Shown one piece after another: positions 1-5,520 of a stretch of 12,260 bases of DNA (the stretch's first letter is position 1; each line of letters begins with the position of its first letter). The notes beneath the pieces are model-generated. The model worked only from the letters and a program-made list of their open reading frames with translations, was not told where the DNA came from and made no database searches. The stretch lies in NCBI GenBank assembly GCA_033721415.1, contig JAWWAH010000031.1, forward strand, positions 1 to 12,260, read 5' to 3'. Made by a program: the position numbers and the translations under genes. This stretch comes from JAWWAH01 sp033721415. GTDB taxonomy: Bacteria > Patescibacteriota > Minisyncoccia > Spechtbacterales > 2-12-FULL-38-22.

Positions 1-2
1 CA

Positions 3-39
3 AATCGACTCATAATCGACTCAAGTGCTTGAGTCGATT
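3..39. repeat. Inverted and direct repeats upstream of the first gene (possible operator)
   Basis: AATCGACTCAAG (14-25) and CTTGAGTCGATT (28-39) form a perfect 12-bp inverted repeat with a 2-base centre. The first ten bases also occur as a direct copy at 3-12, eleven bases (about one helical turn) upstream. The right arm runs into the -35 box of the promoter at 38-66. No T-tract follows, so a terminator is unlikely. A regulator-binding site is the simplest reading, but this is inference. Confidence 0.5.
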
Positions 40-66
40 GCCAAAATGTCAATTTCATGGTATTTC
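38..66 (+). promoter_or_regulatory. Promoter of the 110-352 gene
   Basis: TTGCCA (38-43), a 17-base spacer, then TATTTC (61-66) preceded by TGG, which gives an extended -10. The -35 matches the sigma-70 consensus at five of six bases. It overlaps the end of the 14-39 palindrome, so a protein bound there would compete with RNA polymerase. Confidence 0.5.
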
Positions 67-109
67 ATAAGGTAGCAAGAATCATCCCCAAGCGAAAAGG
101 AGATTCCGC

Positions 110-352
110 ATGGCAGAAGATGAAATCATGCCCGTAGACAAGGGCGAAGAATTGGTTTTAGCAGTATTTGGCGGAGATGTATATCACTTACTCCGTGATG
201 AGTACTTTTCATTTTGCGCGCGCGCATGGCTTGGAAGAAGGCGCTCGGGCGCTATAAAGACATGGAGTGTTTGGAAGAGAAAGTGGGCAGAAGAGGAAGG
301 CTTGCGCGAATGCAAGGATTGCCCAAAGTATATGGACACAGACAGCGAATAA
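110..352 (+). CDS. Small orphan protein, 80 aa
   Basis: I do not recognise this protein. The ATG at 110 follows an AAAAGGAG Shine-Dalgarno sequence at a normal distance. A promoter lies at 38-66 and a terminator directly follows the stop, so it is a complete single-gene unit. The N-terminal third is acidic. The middle (about residues 38-60) is basic and Trp-rich. Near the C-terminus there is a CKDCP motif (C-x-x-C) that could bind metal, but a second pair of ligands is absent. There is no membrane segment. It converges on the minus-strand gene 402-1010 and shares its terminator. The ORF could be questioned because it is short, but SD, promoter and terminator together argue that it is real. 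The function is unknown. Confidence 0.6.
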   Translation: MAEDEIMPVDKGEELVLAVFGGDVYHLLRDEYFSFCARAWLGRRRSGAIKTWSVWKRKWAEEEGLRECKDCPKYMDTDSE

Positions 353-361
353 GCACATTAT

Positions 362-392
362 AAAAAACCGCTCGTACGAGCGGTTTTGTTTT
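362..392. terminator. Bidirectional intrinsic terminator
   Basis: A perfect 24-base palindrome (364-387, arms AAAACCGCTCG and CGAGCGGTTTT) has an A-run on the left and a T-rich run on the right. It can therefore terminate both the plus gene ending at 352 and the minus gene ending at 402. Confidence 0.85.
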
Positions 393-401
393 AGGTACTT
401 T

Positions 402-1010
402 TTACCTTCTTGTAAACCTACCAAATCGAGGCCTGGTTTCCGGTGGCCAGTATCTAGGCACCGTATTTACAACATGAACTCTCAGGGGTTTATTATCTAT
501 TGCCGATTCCACAAGATTTCTATTAAAAGCTTCAAGAGCGTCTTTTATTTGCAACATCAATTTCTTTGCCGGTGTTTTATGTGCTCTGTATTCAGGTTTT
601 CTACTACTTTTTACCGTTCGTGGAACAGTAAAAATAATATGCTTTTTGTCGTCTGTTCGTACAAGATTTCCTTGAAATTCTTTGCCCAGCACTAGTGAGT
701 TTAGCGCTTTAGCCATCTCATCAAGCAATATTTGCATCTGTGCTGGATTATATTCTAGTGTCAGCGTGCTGTTTCCATTAATAAATTTCCAGCGCCCCTC
801 TACGAGGGCCTCTCTCGTGACATCACAAACAATACTTCTATGAATAGGTTCCTTCAATCTTTCTATTGCTTCAGCTTCTTCTGAGCCAGACATTTTTTTC
901 ATTTGTTCAACAAACTCTGTGTTATCTATCTCATCGTATCTAAAACGCATTAGAGTGCGGGATGTTTTGCCCTGTTGGGTTACTATTAGTTCAGGAGTTT
1001 GATTTGGCAT
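402..1010 (-). CDS. Orphan protein, 202 aa
   Basis: I do not recognise a family. The frame is open from 1082, but the start is placed at the ATG ending at 1010 because GAGGGAG lies just upstream, and because the longer form would begin inside the terminator of the next gene upstream. The protein is soluble, with no signal peptide or membrane segment. It appears mixed alpha/beta in the first 100 residues, helical around residues 95-115 and 140-165 (KKLMLQIKDALEAFNRNLVE), and ends in a very basic, Arg/Pro-rich tail (RPRFGRFTRR). That tail could contact nucleic acid, which is inference only. The gene has its own promoter (1044-1071), SD and terminator, and belongs to a run of four minus-strand single-gene units. 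TTCTC/GAGAA arms flank its SD. Confidence 0.7.
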   Translation of the reverse strand: MPNQTPELIVTQQGKTSRTLMRFRYDEIDNTEFVEQMKKMSGSEEAEAIERLKEPIHRSIVCDVTREALVEGRWKFINGNSTLTLEYNPAQMQILLDEMAKALNSLVLGKEFQGNLVRTDDKKHIIFTVPRTVKSSRKPEYRAHKTPAKKLMLQIKDALEAFNRNLVESAIDNKPLRVHVVNTVPRYWPPETRPRFGRFTRR

Positions 1011-1043
1011 GCTTTCTCCCTCTTGAGAACTACCGCCTAGGCT

Positions 1044-1071
1044 ATCATAGAATATCACCAAACTCAAGCAA
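1044..1071 (-). promoter_or_regulatory. Promoter of the 402-1010 gene
   Basis: Read on the minus strand: TTGCTT (1066-1071), a 16-base spacer, then TATGAT (1044-1049). The -35 box starts inside the T-tract of the upstream gene's terminator, so the units are packed with almost no spare DNA. Confidence 0.45.
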
Positions 1072-1092
1072 AAAACCGCCATTTGGCGGTTT
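1067..1092 (-). terminator. Intrinsic terminator of the 1120-1971 gene
   Basis: AAACCGCC (1073-1080) and GGCGGTTT (1085-1092) with a 4-base loop. On the minus strand the stem is followed by a run of T. Confidence 0.85.
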
Positions 1093-1119
1093 GATATCTA
1101 AAAAAGAACTATTTTACTC

Positions 1120-1971
1120 TTAAACTGATCCCTTAATGCACATTATCGCTGTCCAGCGTGCTTGCTCCATGCTTAGCTGAGTATTTGGGCTACGAGCTCC
1201 AGGTTTATTTACTATGTGGTATACCTGGCCAGGTGTGGGGCTACTATTTTCTAATATTTCAAGAAGGGTTACATCTGTAACGAGAGCTATAGCTTTAAAT
1301 ACCCGAGTCAATACTTTTTCCTTGAGGCCGTTTATTAGCCCACCTCTTTGTTTGTCGTATTTCTCAATGAGTTGCGTGAATAGTCTTCGAACTGCGTTAT
1401 TGTATCGACGCTTTTCGTATTTCAAGGCTCCGCATAGTGCTACAATGCACTTTTCTTTACATTCTATCTCTACTTCAAGATCAGAGTATGTTCTTAGGCT
1501 TATCATTACCTCTATCCATTTGCAGAATGTTTCTATAATGGGCTTGGTAAAGTTTCTTTCCCAAGAAAGAAGCTTGAGGTCTCTGCTGGGGTTGTAGTGG
1601 TCTTTACTGTGCTTCTCCCATTGGGATTTTGCTTCCTTGCGCACTTCATAATCGAGCTGCATTGCGCCACGAAAGAGAATTAACACAGTTGCGTTTACCT
1701 TGGGGCTGAAGTGCCCAGAAGATTTCATATTTTCAAGCAATTCTTCTGTTACTATTTCAGCGAGAGTTTTTGTATACCACTTCGCGACGCTTTCTAGGTT
1801 TTCCAAAAAGGCATCAGCTTCGATAACTTGCTCCTGAATTTTATCGAGACATGCTATTCGCATATCTTTACAGTTAACGTGTTCAAAAATATAAAAAAGA
1901 TAATCTAGATCATCAACGCCTCTCAGTATGCTTCTTGGATCGTCCTGTGTTCGAGTTTTACCCTCGTCCAT
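1120..1971 (-). CDS. Orphan, predominantly helical protein, 283 aa
   Basis: I do not recognise a family. The ATG ends at 1971 and follows a near-perfect AAGGAGG SD. The protein is soluble and appears almost entirely alpha-helical, with regularly spaced amphipathic helices across residues 20-240. This could be a helical-repeat (HEAT/ARM-like) scaffold, but no repeat consensus is clear enough to claim. There is no signal peptide and no CxxC pair. Cysteines are scattered (for example VNCKDMRIAC near residue 35 and IECKEKCIVALC near residue 170). The last 35 residues look less structured. It is a single-gene unit with promoter, leader hairpins and terminator. The SD is the right arm of a 6-bp hairpin, which suggests translational control. 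Confidence 0.7.
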   Translation of the reverse strand: MDEGKTRTQDDPRSILRGVDDLDYLFYIFEHVNCKDMRIACLDKIQEQVIEADAFLENLESVAKWYTKTLAEIVTEELLENMKSSGHFSPKVNATVLILFRGAMQLDYEVRKEAKSQWEKHSKDHYNPSRDLKLLSWERNFTKPIIETFCKWIEVMISLRTYSDLEVEIECKEKCIVALCGALKYEKRRYNNAVRRLFTQLIEKYDKQRGGLINGLKEKVLTRVFKAIALVTDVTLLEILENSSPTPGQVYHIVNKPGARSPNTQLSMEQARWTAIMCIKGSV

Positions 1972-1976
1972 CTGGA

Positions 1977-1992
1977 CCTCCTTCTCAAGGAG
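1977..1992 (-). promoter_or_regulatory. Shine-Dalgarno sequence inside a hairpin
   Basis: On the minus strand CTCCTT-GAG-AAGGAG forms a 6-bp stem with a 3-base loop. The right arm is the SD of the 1120-1971 gene, so the leader contains its own anti-SD. A second small inverted repeat, ACAGC/GCTGT (2001-2016), lies just upstream in the same leader. Confidence 0.5.
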
Positions 1993-2022
1993 CTAGGTAC
2001 ACAGCGCTACGGCTGTCCACTG

Positions 2023-2051
2023 AAAATACCACAACTTTGCAAGTTATTCAA
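2023..2051 (-). promoter_or_regulatory. Promoter of the 1120-1971 gene
   Basis: Minus strand: TTGAAT (2046-2051), a 17-base spacer, TATTTT (2023-2028) preceded by TGG as an extended -10. The TGTGGTATTTT string around the -10 recurs in the promoter at 4903-4931. Confidence 0.5.
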
Positions 2052-2052
2052 T

Positions 2053-2079
2053 AAAAAAACCACCCATTTGGGGTGGTTT
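2053..2079 (-). terminator. Intrinsic terminator of the 2094-2465 gene
   Basis: AAACCACCC (2057-2065) and GGGTGGTTT (2071-2079) with a 5-base loop, followed on the minus strand by seven T. Confidence 0.85.
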
Positions 2080-2093
2080 GTATTTATTAGGTA

Positions 2094-2465
2094 CTATTTT
2101 CTTTTTATACGTATAAATTGAGTCTTTGGATCTATTTCAAGAACATCTTCCTCAATTAGTTCGCGGCATGCCGCTGCAAAGTCTAAAATATCCATATCTG
2201 CTATATCTGTACTACCTTCATTTTTTGCGTTTCGACACAGAACTAGTTTTCTTAGTTCTGTTTCCGGCGTATTCTTTAGGTAGTATAGCAGAAGCAGCTC
2301 TCTTGCTTTTTGTATTCTTTTCTCGCGCGCAGCATTTCTTTCACGCAGTTCTTTTATGACTTTATCTGATTTTTCACGAGATTGACCTAGGCTAATTCCC
2401 TGGCTAAGACCGCGATTATAGCCAAGATTATAGCAATCTTGTTTACTTAGGCCAAATAATCCCAT
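2094..2465 (-). CDS. Small orphan protein, 123 aa, with coiled coil and possible winged-helix end
   Basis: No family is recognised with confidence. The ATG ends at 2465 behind an AAAGGAG SD. Residues 12-30 contain a glycine-spaced stretch (GYNRGLSQGISLGQ) with G every three to four residues. Residues 30-63 are a highly charged helix rich in K, R and E, a likely coiled coil. Residues 88-123 resemble the last helix and beta wing of a winged helix-turn-helix (an acidic helix, then VLEIDPKTQFIRIKRK). DNA binding is therefore possible but unproven. The stop codon TAG is embedded in a 3' module shared with neighbouring genes. It is a single-gene unit with a good promoter at 2501-2529 whose -35 is covered by an inverted repeat. 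Confidence 0.65.
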   Translation of the reverse strand: MGLFGLSKQDCYNLGYNRGLSQGISLGQSREKSDKVIKELRERNAAREKRIQKARELLLLYYLKNTPETELRKLVLCRNAKNEGSTDIADMDILDFAAACRELIEEDVLEIDPKTQFIRIKRK

Positions 2466-2500
2466 GATGGCTCCTTTGTGTACTGATAGGAACTACACCT

Positions 2501-2529
2501 AATATACCCCGATGATTGTAATATTTCAA
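2501..2529 (-). promoter_or_regulatory. Promoter of the 2094-2465 gene
   Basis: Minus strand: TTGAAA (2524-2529), a 17-base spacer, TATATT (2501-2506). AATATTT (2520-2526) and AAATATT (2531-2537) form a 7-bp inverted repeat over the -35 box, followed by the palindrome TTCGCGAA (2536-2543). Either could be an operator. Confidence 0.6.
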
Positions 2530-2561
2530 TAAATATTCGCGAAGAGTGTATTGAAAGCAAT

Positions 2562-2587
2562 AAAAAAACCACTCTAATGAGTGGTTT
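2562..2587 (-). terminator. Intrinsic terminator of the 2604-2807 gene
   Basis: AAACCACTC (2566-2574) and GAGTGGTTT (2579-2587) with a TAAT loop, followed on the minus strand by seven T. Confidence 0.85.
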
Positions 2588-2603
2588 AAGCTAAAAAGAA
2601 CTA

Positions 2604-2807
2604 TTATTTCTTATCGCAGCCTCTGCCGCAAGTGCACTTGCCTTGTCTCGGTCTTCTTCCTGGAAAATCCCCAACAGCGACTCTGCAGTCTATCTCTATG
2701 GTGAAGTCATCGAAGCCTTCTACTGCATCCTCATAACGAACACGTGTTCCGGGGTTTAGAAAGATGCTTCTTTCTCTCGACTTGAGAATTCTTTCTCTAA
2801 GACCCAT
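2604..2807 (-). CDS. Very small orphan protein, 67 aa, with Cys-rich tail
   Basis: No family is recognised. The ATG ends at 2807. AAGGAGG lies 12 bases upstream, slightly far but very strong. The promoter at 2844-2872 is near consensus and a terminator follows the stop, so the unit is complete. Residues 1-20 are basic (RERILKSRERS). The middle is acidic and probably beta-rich (FDDFTIEIDCRVAV, residues 34-46). The end is basic and Cys-rich (KCTCGRGCDKK, Cys at about 58, 60 and 64, plus Cys41). Three or four cysteines could hold one metal ion, which is inference. The stop TAA is followed at once by TAG. Confidence 0.6.
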   Translation of the reverse strand: MGLRERILKSRERSIFLNPGTRVRYEDAVEGFDDFTIEIDCRVAVGDFPGRRPRQGKCTCGRGCDKK

Positions 2808-2843
2808 AGTTGCTAAGTACCTCCTTGGGTAGGTGCTGAAATA

Positions 2844-2872
2844 ATAATATATAAAAATTAGTTAATTGTCAA
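2844..2872 (-). promoter_or_regulatory. Strong promoter of the 2604-2807 gene
   Basis: Minus strand: TTGACA (2867-2872, perfect -35), a 17-base AT-rich spacer, then TATTAT (2844-2849). This is one of the best sigma-70-type promoters in the window. Confidence 0.75.
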
Positions 2873-2895
2873 CTTCATCTTATCTTTTATTTTTG

Positions 2896-2904
2896 TGTTA
2901 TATT
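2896..2904 (+). promoter_or_regulatory. Extended -10 directly before the 2911 gene
   Basis: TGT followed by TATATT (2899-2904) ends only six bases before the ATG at 2911. Transcription would begin at or next to the start codon, giving a leaderless or near-leaderless message. No clear -35 is visible. Confidence 0.45.
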
Positions 2905-2910
2905 AAGGCT

Positions 2911-3261
2911 ATGCAGGTATTAATTATTTTTGCCATTTCATTAATAGGCTGGGTAACTGCTTTGGGAATATTTTTTGTAACCAGGGATGTCCCAAGAGCT
3001 TTATTTATAGCAATACACTATATAGTAAATATAGTGCTATTTGGTTTTTTGTTCGGGGTTTATTATCGTTTTTTGGGCAGTTTGTCTCCTATAATCACAA
3101 CAGTGGTAGCGATGATTAGCTTCTTGTTTTTTGAATTTGTTCTTTGGGTGTTTATAGCTCCCGAGAGTGCAAGTAACTACCTTAATGTGGTAGACTGGCT
3201 AATACCAGCATTCTTAATAGTATTAACAATATATTTAACAGGAATTATAATTAATAATTAG
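2911..3261 (+). CDS. Small polytopic membrane protein, 116 aa
   Basis: No specific family is recognised. The frame is open from 2866, but the ATG at 2911 is preferred: it gives a hydrophobic helix from the first residues, and a -10 box lies at 2899-2904. Four transmembrane segments are expected at about residues 2-23, 30-52, 59-82 and 93-113, with short loops. Charged residues are very few: a short TRDVPR loop after helix 1 and one glutamate in helix 3. There is no SD. The stop lies seven bases before the DUF3467 gene, so the two are probably cotranscribed. Small four-helix proteins of this type are common in reduced genomes. The role is unknown. Confidence 0.7.
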   Translation: MQVLIIFAISLIGWVTALGIFFVTRDVPRALFIAIHYIVNIVLFGFLFGVYYRFLGSLSPIITTVVAMISFLFFEFVLWVFIAPESASNYLNVVDWLIPAFLIVLTIYLTGIIINN

Positions 3262-3268
3262 CAATATT

Positions 3269-3559
3269 ATGGCAAACCAAAACCAACAACAAATAAAAAT
3301 GAATGCATCGGAAGATGTACTAAAAGGTGCATATGCAAATGCAATGCAAATATCGCACACAAAAGAAGAGTTTATCTTAGATTTTTTCTTGGCACATCCA
3401 CCACAGGGGCAGCTTGCAAGTCGCGTTATTACAAGCCCAGGGCATGCAAAGCGCATAGTGGCAGCATTACAGCAAAACATTAAAAACTACGAAGAAAAAT
3501 TTGGAGAAATTAAGGAAGCGGAGGGCCCCAAGGGAGGCAACATCGGCTTTTCGGCATAA
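3269..3559 (+). CDS. DUF3467 family protein, 96 aa
   Basis: The sequence matches the DUF3467 pattern as I know it: a start like NASEDVLKGAYANAMQISHT (about residues 12-31), then EEFILDFFLAHPP (33-45), ASRVITSPGHAKRIVAALQQ (50-69), and NIKNYEEKFGEI (70-81) before a Gly-rich end. The length is typical of the family. The family is small, soluble and of unknown biochemical function. It is widespread in bacteria and archaea and common in CPR genomes. The start ATG has no SD, and the gene lies seven bases behind the membrane protein at 2911-3261, so a shared transcript is likely. The family call is firm; a function cannot be given. Confidence 0.88.
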   Translation: MANQNQQQIKMNASEDVLKGAYANAMQISHTKEEFILDFFLAHPPQGQLASRVITSPGHAKRIVAALQQNIKNYEEKFGEIKEAEGPKGGNIGFSA

Positions 3560-3575
3560 CCAATAGTTGGAAAAC

Positions 3576-3604
3576 TTGAAGTATATTTTTTTCCGTGTTA
3601 CAGT
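3576..3604 (+). promoter_or_regulatory. Promoter of the 3648 gene, with leader inverted repeat
   Basis: TTGAAG (3576-3581), a 17-base spacer, then TACAGT (3599-3604) preceded by TGT as an extended -10. Directly downstream, 3607-3631 folds as TCTCAA/TTGAGA plus ACGCC/GGTGT with one bulged G. It spans the expected transcription start and ends just before the SD. It may act as an operator or as a leader hairpin. Confidence 0.55.
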
Positions 3605-3647
3605 TTTCTCAAGACGCCTTGGTGTTTGAGATAGGAGGAGTCAACCT

Positions 3648-3881
3648 ATGGCTGAAACACCTGCAGAGATGGCACAGGTACTTTTAGATCTTTATGAATC
3701 TATAGAAAAAGATATTTGCGAAAGATGCGGCGATACAGGTAAAGAGGATAAAGGAGAACCATACAATGTTTGTCCTAATTGTAGAGGAAATGGCCTTTTT
3801 CAAAGGAGGCGCAGGTATGAGACATATGCCTCCATCAATGGCCCTGCTATTGCAGAAGAATTGGTGAGTTTAACAGCTTAA
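3648..3881 (+). CDS. Small zinc-ribbon protein with DnaJ-like CxxCxGxG motifs, 77 aa
   Basis: The ATG at 3648 follows AGGAGGAG at a good distance. Two cysteine pairs, CERCGDTG (Cys24, Cys27) and CPNCRGNG (Cys42, Cys45), both fit the CxxCxGxG-type repeat of the DnaJ cysteine-rich domain, separated by about 14 residues. Four cysteines suffice for one zinc ion. This is half of the DnaJ zinc domain, without a J-domain. Residues 1-22 and 60-77 are probably helical, and a basic QRRRR patch follows the second knuckle. Such stand-alone ribbons may bind proteins or nucleic acid; the role is unknown. It is a single-gene unit with promoter, hairpin leader and terminator, like the orphans at 110-2807. 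Confidence 0.72.
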   Translation: MAETPAEMAQVLLDLYESIEKDICERCGDTGKEDKGEPYNVCPNCRGNGLFQRRRRYETYASINGPAIAEELVSLTA

Positions 3882-3911
3882 GTTTAAACTTTTTATAGAG
3901 CAATATATTCA

Positions 3912-3937
3912 AACATCCCTCTCGGGGGATGTTTTTT
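3912..3937 (+). terminator. Intrinsic terminator after the 3648 gene
   Basis: AACATCCC (3912-3919) and GGGATGTT (3926-3933) with a 6-base loop, running into six T. Confidence 0.85.
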
Positions 3938-4001
3938 ACGCCCCTTTCTTTTTTATGGAGACATGTTATCCTAAGTAGAGTTGCAAGCTAATTTAAATAA
4001 T

Positions 4002-4859
4002 ATGGAAAATAAAAACGAACAAAACAAGAAGATAAAAGAACAAAATAACAATAAAGATACACTAAAAGAAGTGTCAAGCAGCGAGGAGCCTGGCAATGAC
4101 GCTCTTGCTAATGTTATAGGTCCAGTTACCGAGATAGAAGATACCACCAACACAGCTAATAAAAAAAACCTACTAATAAAACAAATAGGTCTTAGTGTGT
4201 TAGCACTTCTTTTTGTGGGGGGAGCCTTATTTTCTATAATGCGCCCACAAAAAGTATTAAGTCTTCTTGAGCCGTTTGGCATTGAAACATCAGAGCCTGT
4301 TGCAGTTGTGAATGGAGATAAAATATATAGAGATGCCTTAAATGCTAGAGTTCTTCAACAGAAAAGCACATACGAAGCACAAGGAGCAGATCTTAGTGAC
4401 CCAGAAACCCTAGGACAAGTAGAAAGCCAAATTTTAAATGTGATGGTAAGTGAAGAACTTGTTTTAAATAGTGCAAAAAAAGAGGGCATTACAGCAGACA
4501 GTAGTAAAATAGATGAAGAATTTAACAAGACAAAAGAAAGCTTCCCCTCCGAAGAAGAATTTAATGAACAACTTTCATCCTTCGGGCTCACTGAAAGTAT
4601 GCTGCGTGAAAATATCTCAAATCAAATTATTATAGAAAAATATCTTAAAAATAAAGTTAGCGAAAATGCTGTAGCAGTTTCAGAAGAGGAGGTTCAAGAT
4701 TTTTATAATCAATACAGCGGGGCACAGGAAGATGTAGAATCACTTGATGTTTTGTATTCGGATATAGAGCAGTACTTAAAACAAGAAAAAACAAATCAGG
4801 AGATTGCTCGTATAGTAGAAGACCTTAGAGAAAGTGCTGAAATAGAAATTCTTTTATAG
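4002..4859 (+). CDS. Membrane-anchored SurA N-terminal-domain protein without parvulin domain, 285 aa
   Basis: Residues 1-57 are a hydrophilic, Asn/Lys/Glu-rich cytoplasmic tail. Residues 59-80 form one transmembrane helix. The extracytoplasmic part begins with the typical SurA/PrsA N-domain start (PVAVVNGDKIYRDALNARV, about 99-117) and runs as helices to VSEEEVQDFYNQY (226-238). In SurA and PrsA a peptidyl-prolyl isomerase (parvulin) domain would follow. Here the chain goes straight to the closing helix IEQYLKQEKTNQEIARIVED and ends AEIEILL, the usual end of this fold. It is therefore probably a chaperone (holdase) rather than an isomerase. The ATG at 4002 is preferred over an in-frame TTG at 3981. 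There is no SD; a weak extended -10 (TGTTATCCT, 3964-3972) lies upstream. Confidence 0.8.
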   Translation: MENKNEQNKKIKEQNNNKDTLKEVSSSEEPGNDALANVIGPVTEIEDTTNTANKKNLLIKQIGLSVLALLFVGGALFSIMRPQKVLSLLEPFGIETSEPVAVVNGDKIYRDALNARVLQQKSTYEAQGADLSDPETLGQVESQILNVMVSEELVLNSAKKEGITADSSKIDEEFNKTKESFPSEEEFNEQLSSFGLTESMLRENISNQIIIEKYLKNKVSENAVAVSEEEVQDFYNQYSGAQEDVESLDVLYSDIEQYLKQEKTNQEIARIVEDLRESAEIEILL

Positions 4860-4887
4860 GAGATAGAGATAATTTATAGCTAAAAAT

Positions 4888-4918
4888 AAAAGGGGTTGCA
4901 CATTGCGCAACCCCTTTT
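4888..4918 (+). terminator. Intrinsic terminator after the foldase
   Basis: AAAAGGGGTTGC (4888-4899) and GCAACCCCTTTT (4907-4918), a 12-bp stem with a 7-base loop and a short T-run. The loop and right arm also carry the -35 of the next operon. Confidence 0.85.
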
Positions 4919-4931
4919 GTTGTGGTATTTT
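4903..4931 (+). promoter_or_regulatory. Promoter of the phosphatase operon, nested in the terminator
   Basis: TTGCGC (4903-4908) sits in the loop and right arm of the 4888-4918 hairpin. After a 17-base spacer comes TATTTT (4926-4931) preceded by TGG. The string TGTGGTATTTT also forms the -10 region of the 1120-1971 gene. An alternative is TTGTGG (4920-4925) with TTAATA (4944-4949). Confidence 0.4.
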
Positions 4932-4979
4932 AATGGCAGTTACTTAATAAATTTAATGCAGAAAGGAAGACTCGTGTTA

Positions 4980-5519
4980 ATGCTAGCTGCTACTAATAGT
5001 AATAGAGCTGTTGGACTTTCGCTAATTATATTTTTTATCTTTGTTTGGATTTTTCATTCCACAAAACTCAAGGGTAATGAGAATATTTACAAATCTATTA
5101 CTCATAGAACAGTCTATGATTTATTGGAAAATATAAAAATGCAGACAAATATTCTGAAAAGAATTATAAAAAAGGCCAGAAAAGTGAATAATTCTAAAGA
5201 TAGCGCGATTGAAAAGGATATCATAGATAATATCAAACACTGGGAAAGAATTAAGAACGGATTAGAAGAAAAAAAAGATAAACTTCGAGCTGAATTAGAT
5301 CAATTTGATATCGATGATAATTGGAAAAGGTACATAGAAGAAGAAATATCAAGCACTAACAACAAGATATCAATCTGTCTAAGAAATATCGTAAGCTTAA
5401 ATATGCAGCTTGCTGAACACAGAAGCAAGACCATTAAACTAGATATTAGCGAACAAGATCTAGACCAAGCTATAAATGAATTACTTGGATATACGGACGA
5501 AGACGAAGGAAGGAGTTGA
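4980..5519 (+). CDS. Membrane-anchored coiled-coil protein, 179 aa (first gene of phosphatase operon)
   Basis: No family is recognised. AAAGGAAG (4962-4969) serves either the GTG at 4974 (close) or the ATG at 4980 (slightly far); I chose the ATG, and the two differ by two residues. Residues 10-27 are one hydrophobic helix (RAVGLSLIIFFIFVWIF), followed by basic residues, so the bulk should be cytoplasmic. Residues 30-155 are long, charged helices rich in K, E, I and N with heptad-like spacing, a probable coiled coil. The C-terminal 25 residues are acidic (ISEQDLDQAINELL, then DEDEG). The stop overlaps the SD region of the PP2C gene with a one-base gap, implying translational coupling. It could be the membrane anchor, sensor or substrate of the phosphatase. 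Confidence 0.75.
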   Translation: MLAATNSNRAVGLSLIIFFIFVWIFHSTKLKGNENIYKSITHRTVYDLLENIKMQTNILKRIIKKARKVNNSKDSAIEKDIIDNIKHWERIKNGLEEKKDKLRAELDQFDIDDNWKRYIEEEISSTNNKISICLRNIVSLNMQLAEHRSKTIKLDISEQDLDQAINELLGYTDEDEGRS

Positions 5520-5520
5520 T

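Noticed and set aside
267..695. 142-aa plus-strand ORF running through the first terminator.
   Set aside because: It spans a strong terminator, overlaps two better-supported genes, has no SD, and its translation has low-complexity antisense character.
1214..1597. 127-aa plus-strand ORF antisense to the 1120-1971 gene.
   Set aside because: A shadow of the minus-strand gene, with no SD or promoter and an implausible composition.
2094..2807. Toxin-antitoxin pair formed by the 123-aa and 67-aa genes.
   Set aside because: Each has its own promoter and terminator, the genes are 138 bases apart, and neither shows a known toxin or antitoxin motif.
3981..4001. TTG start of the foldase seven codons upstream.
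   Set aside because: The ATG at 4002 gives a normal cytoplasmic tail, and neither start has an SD that would favour the TTG.
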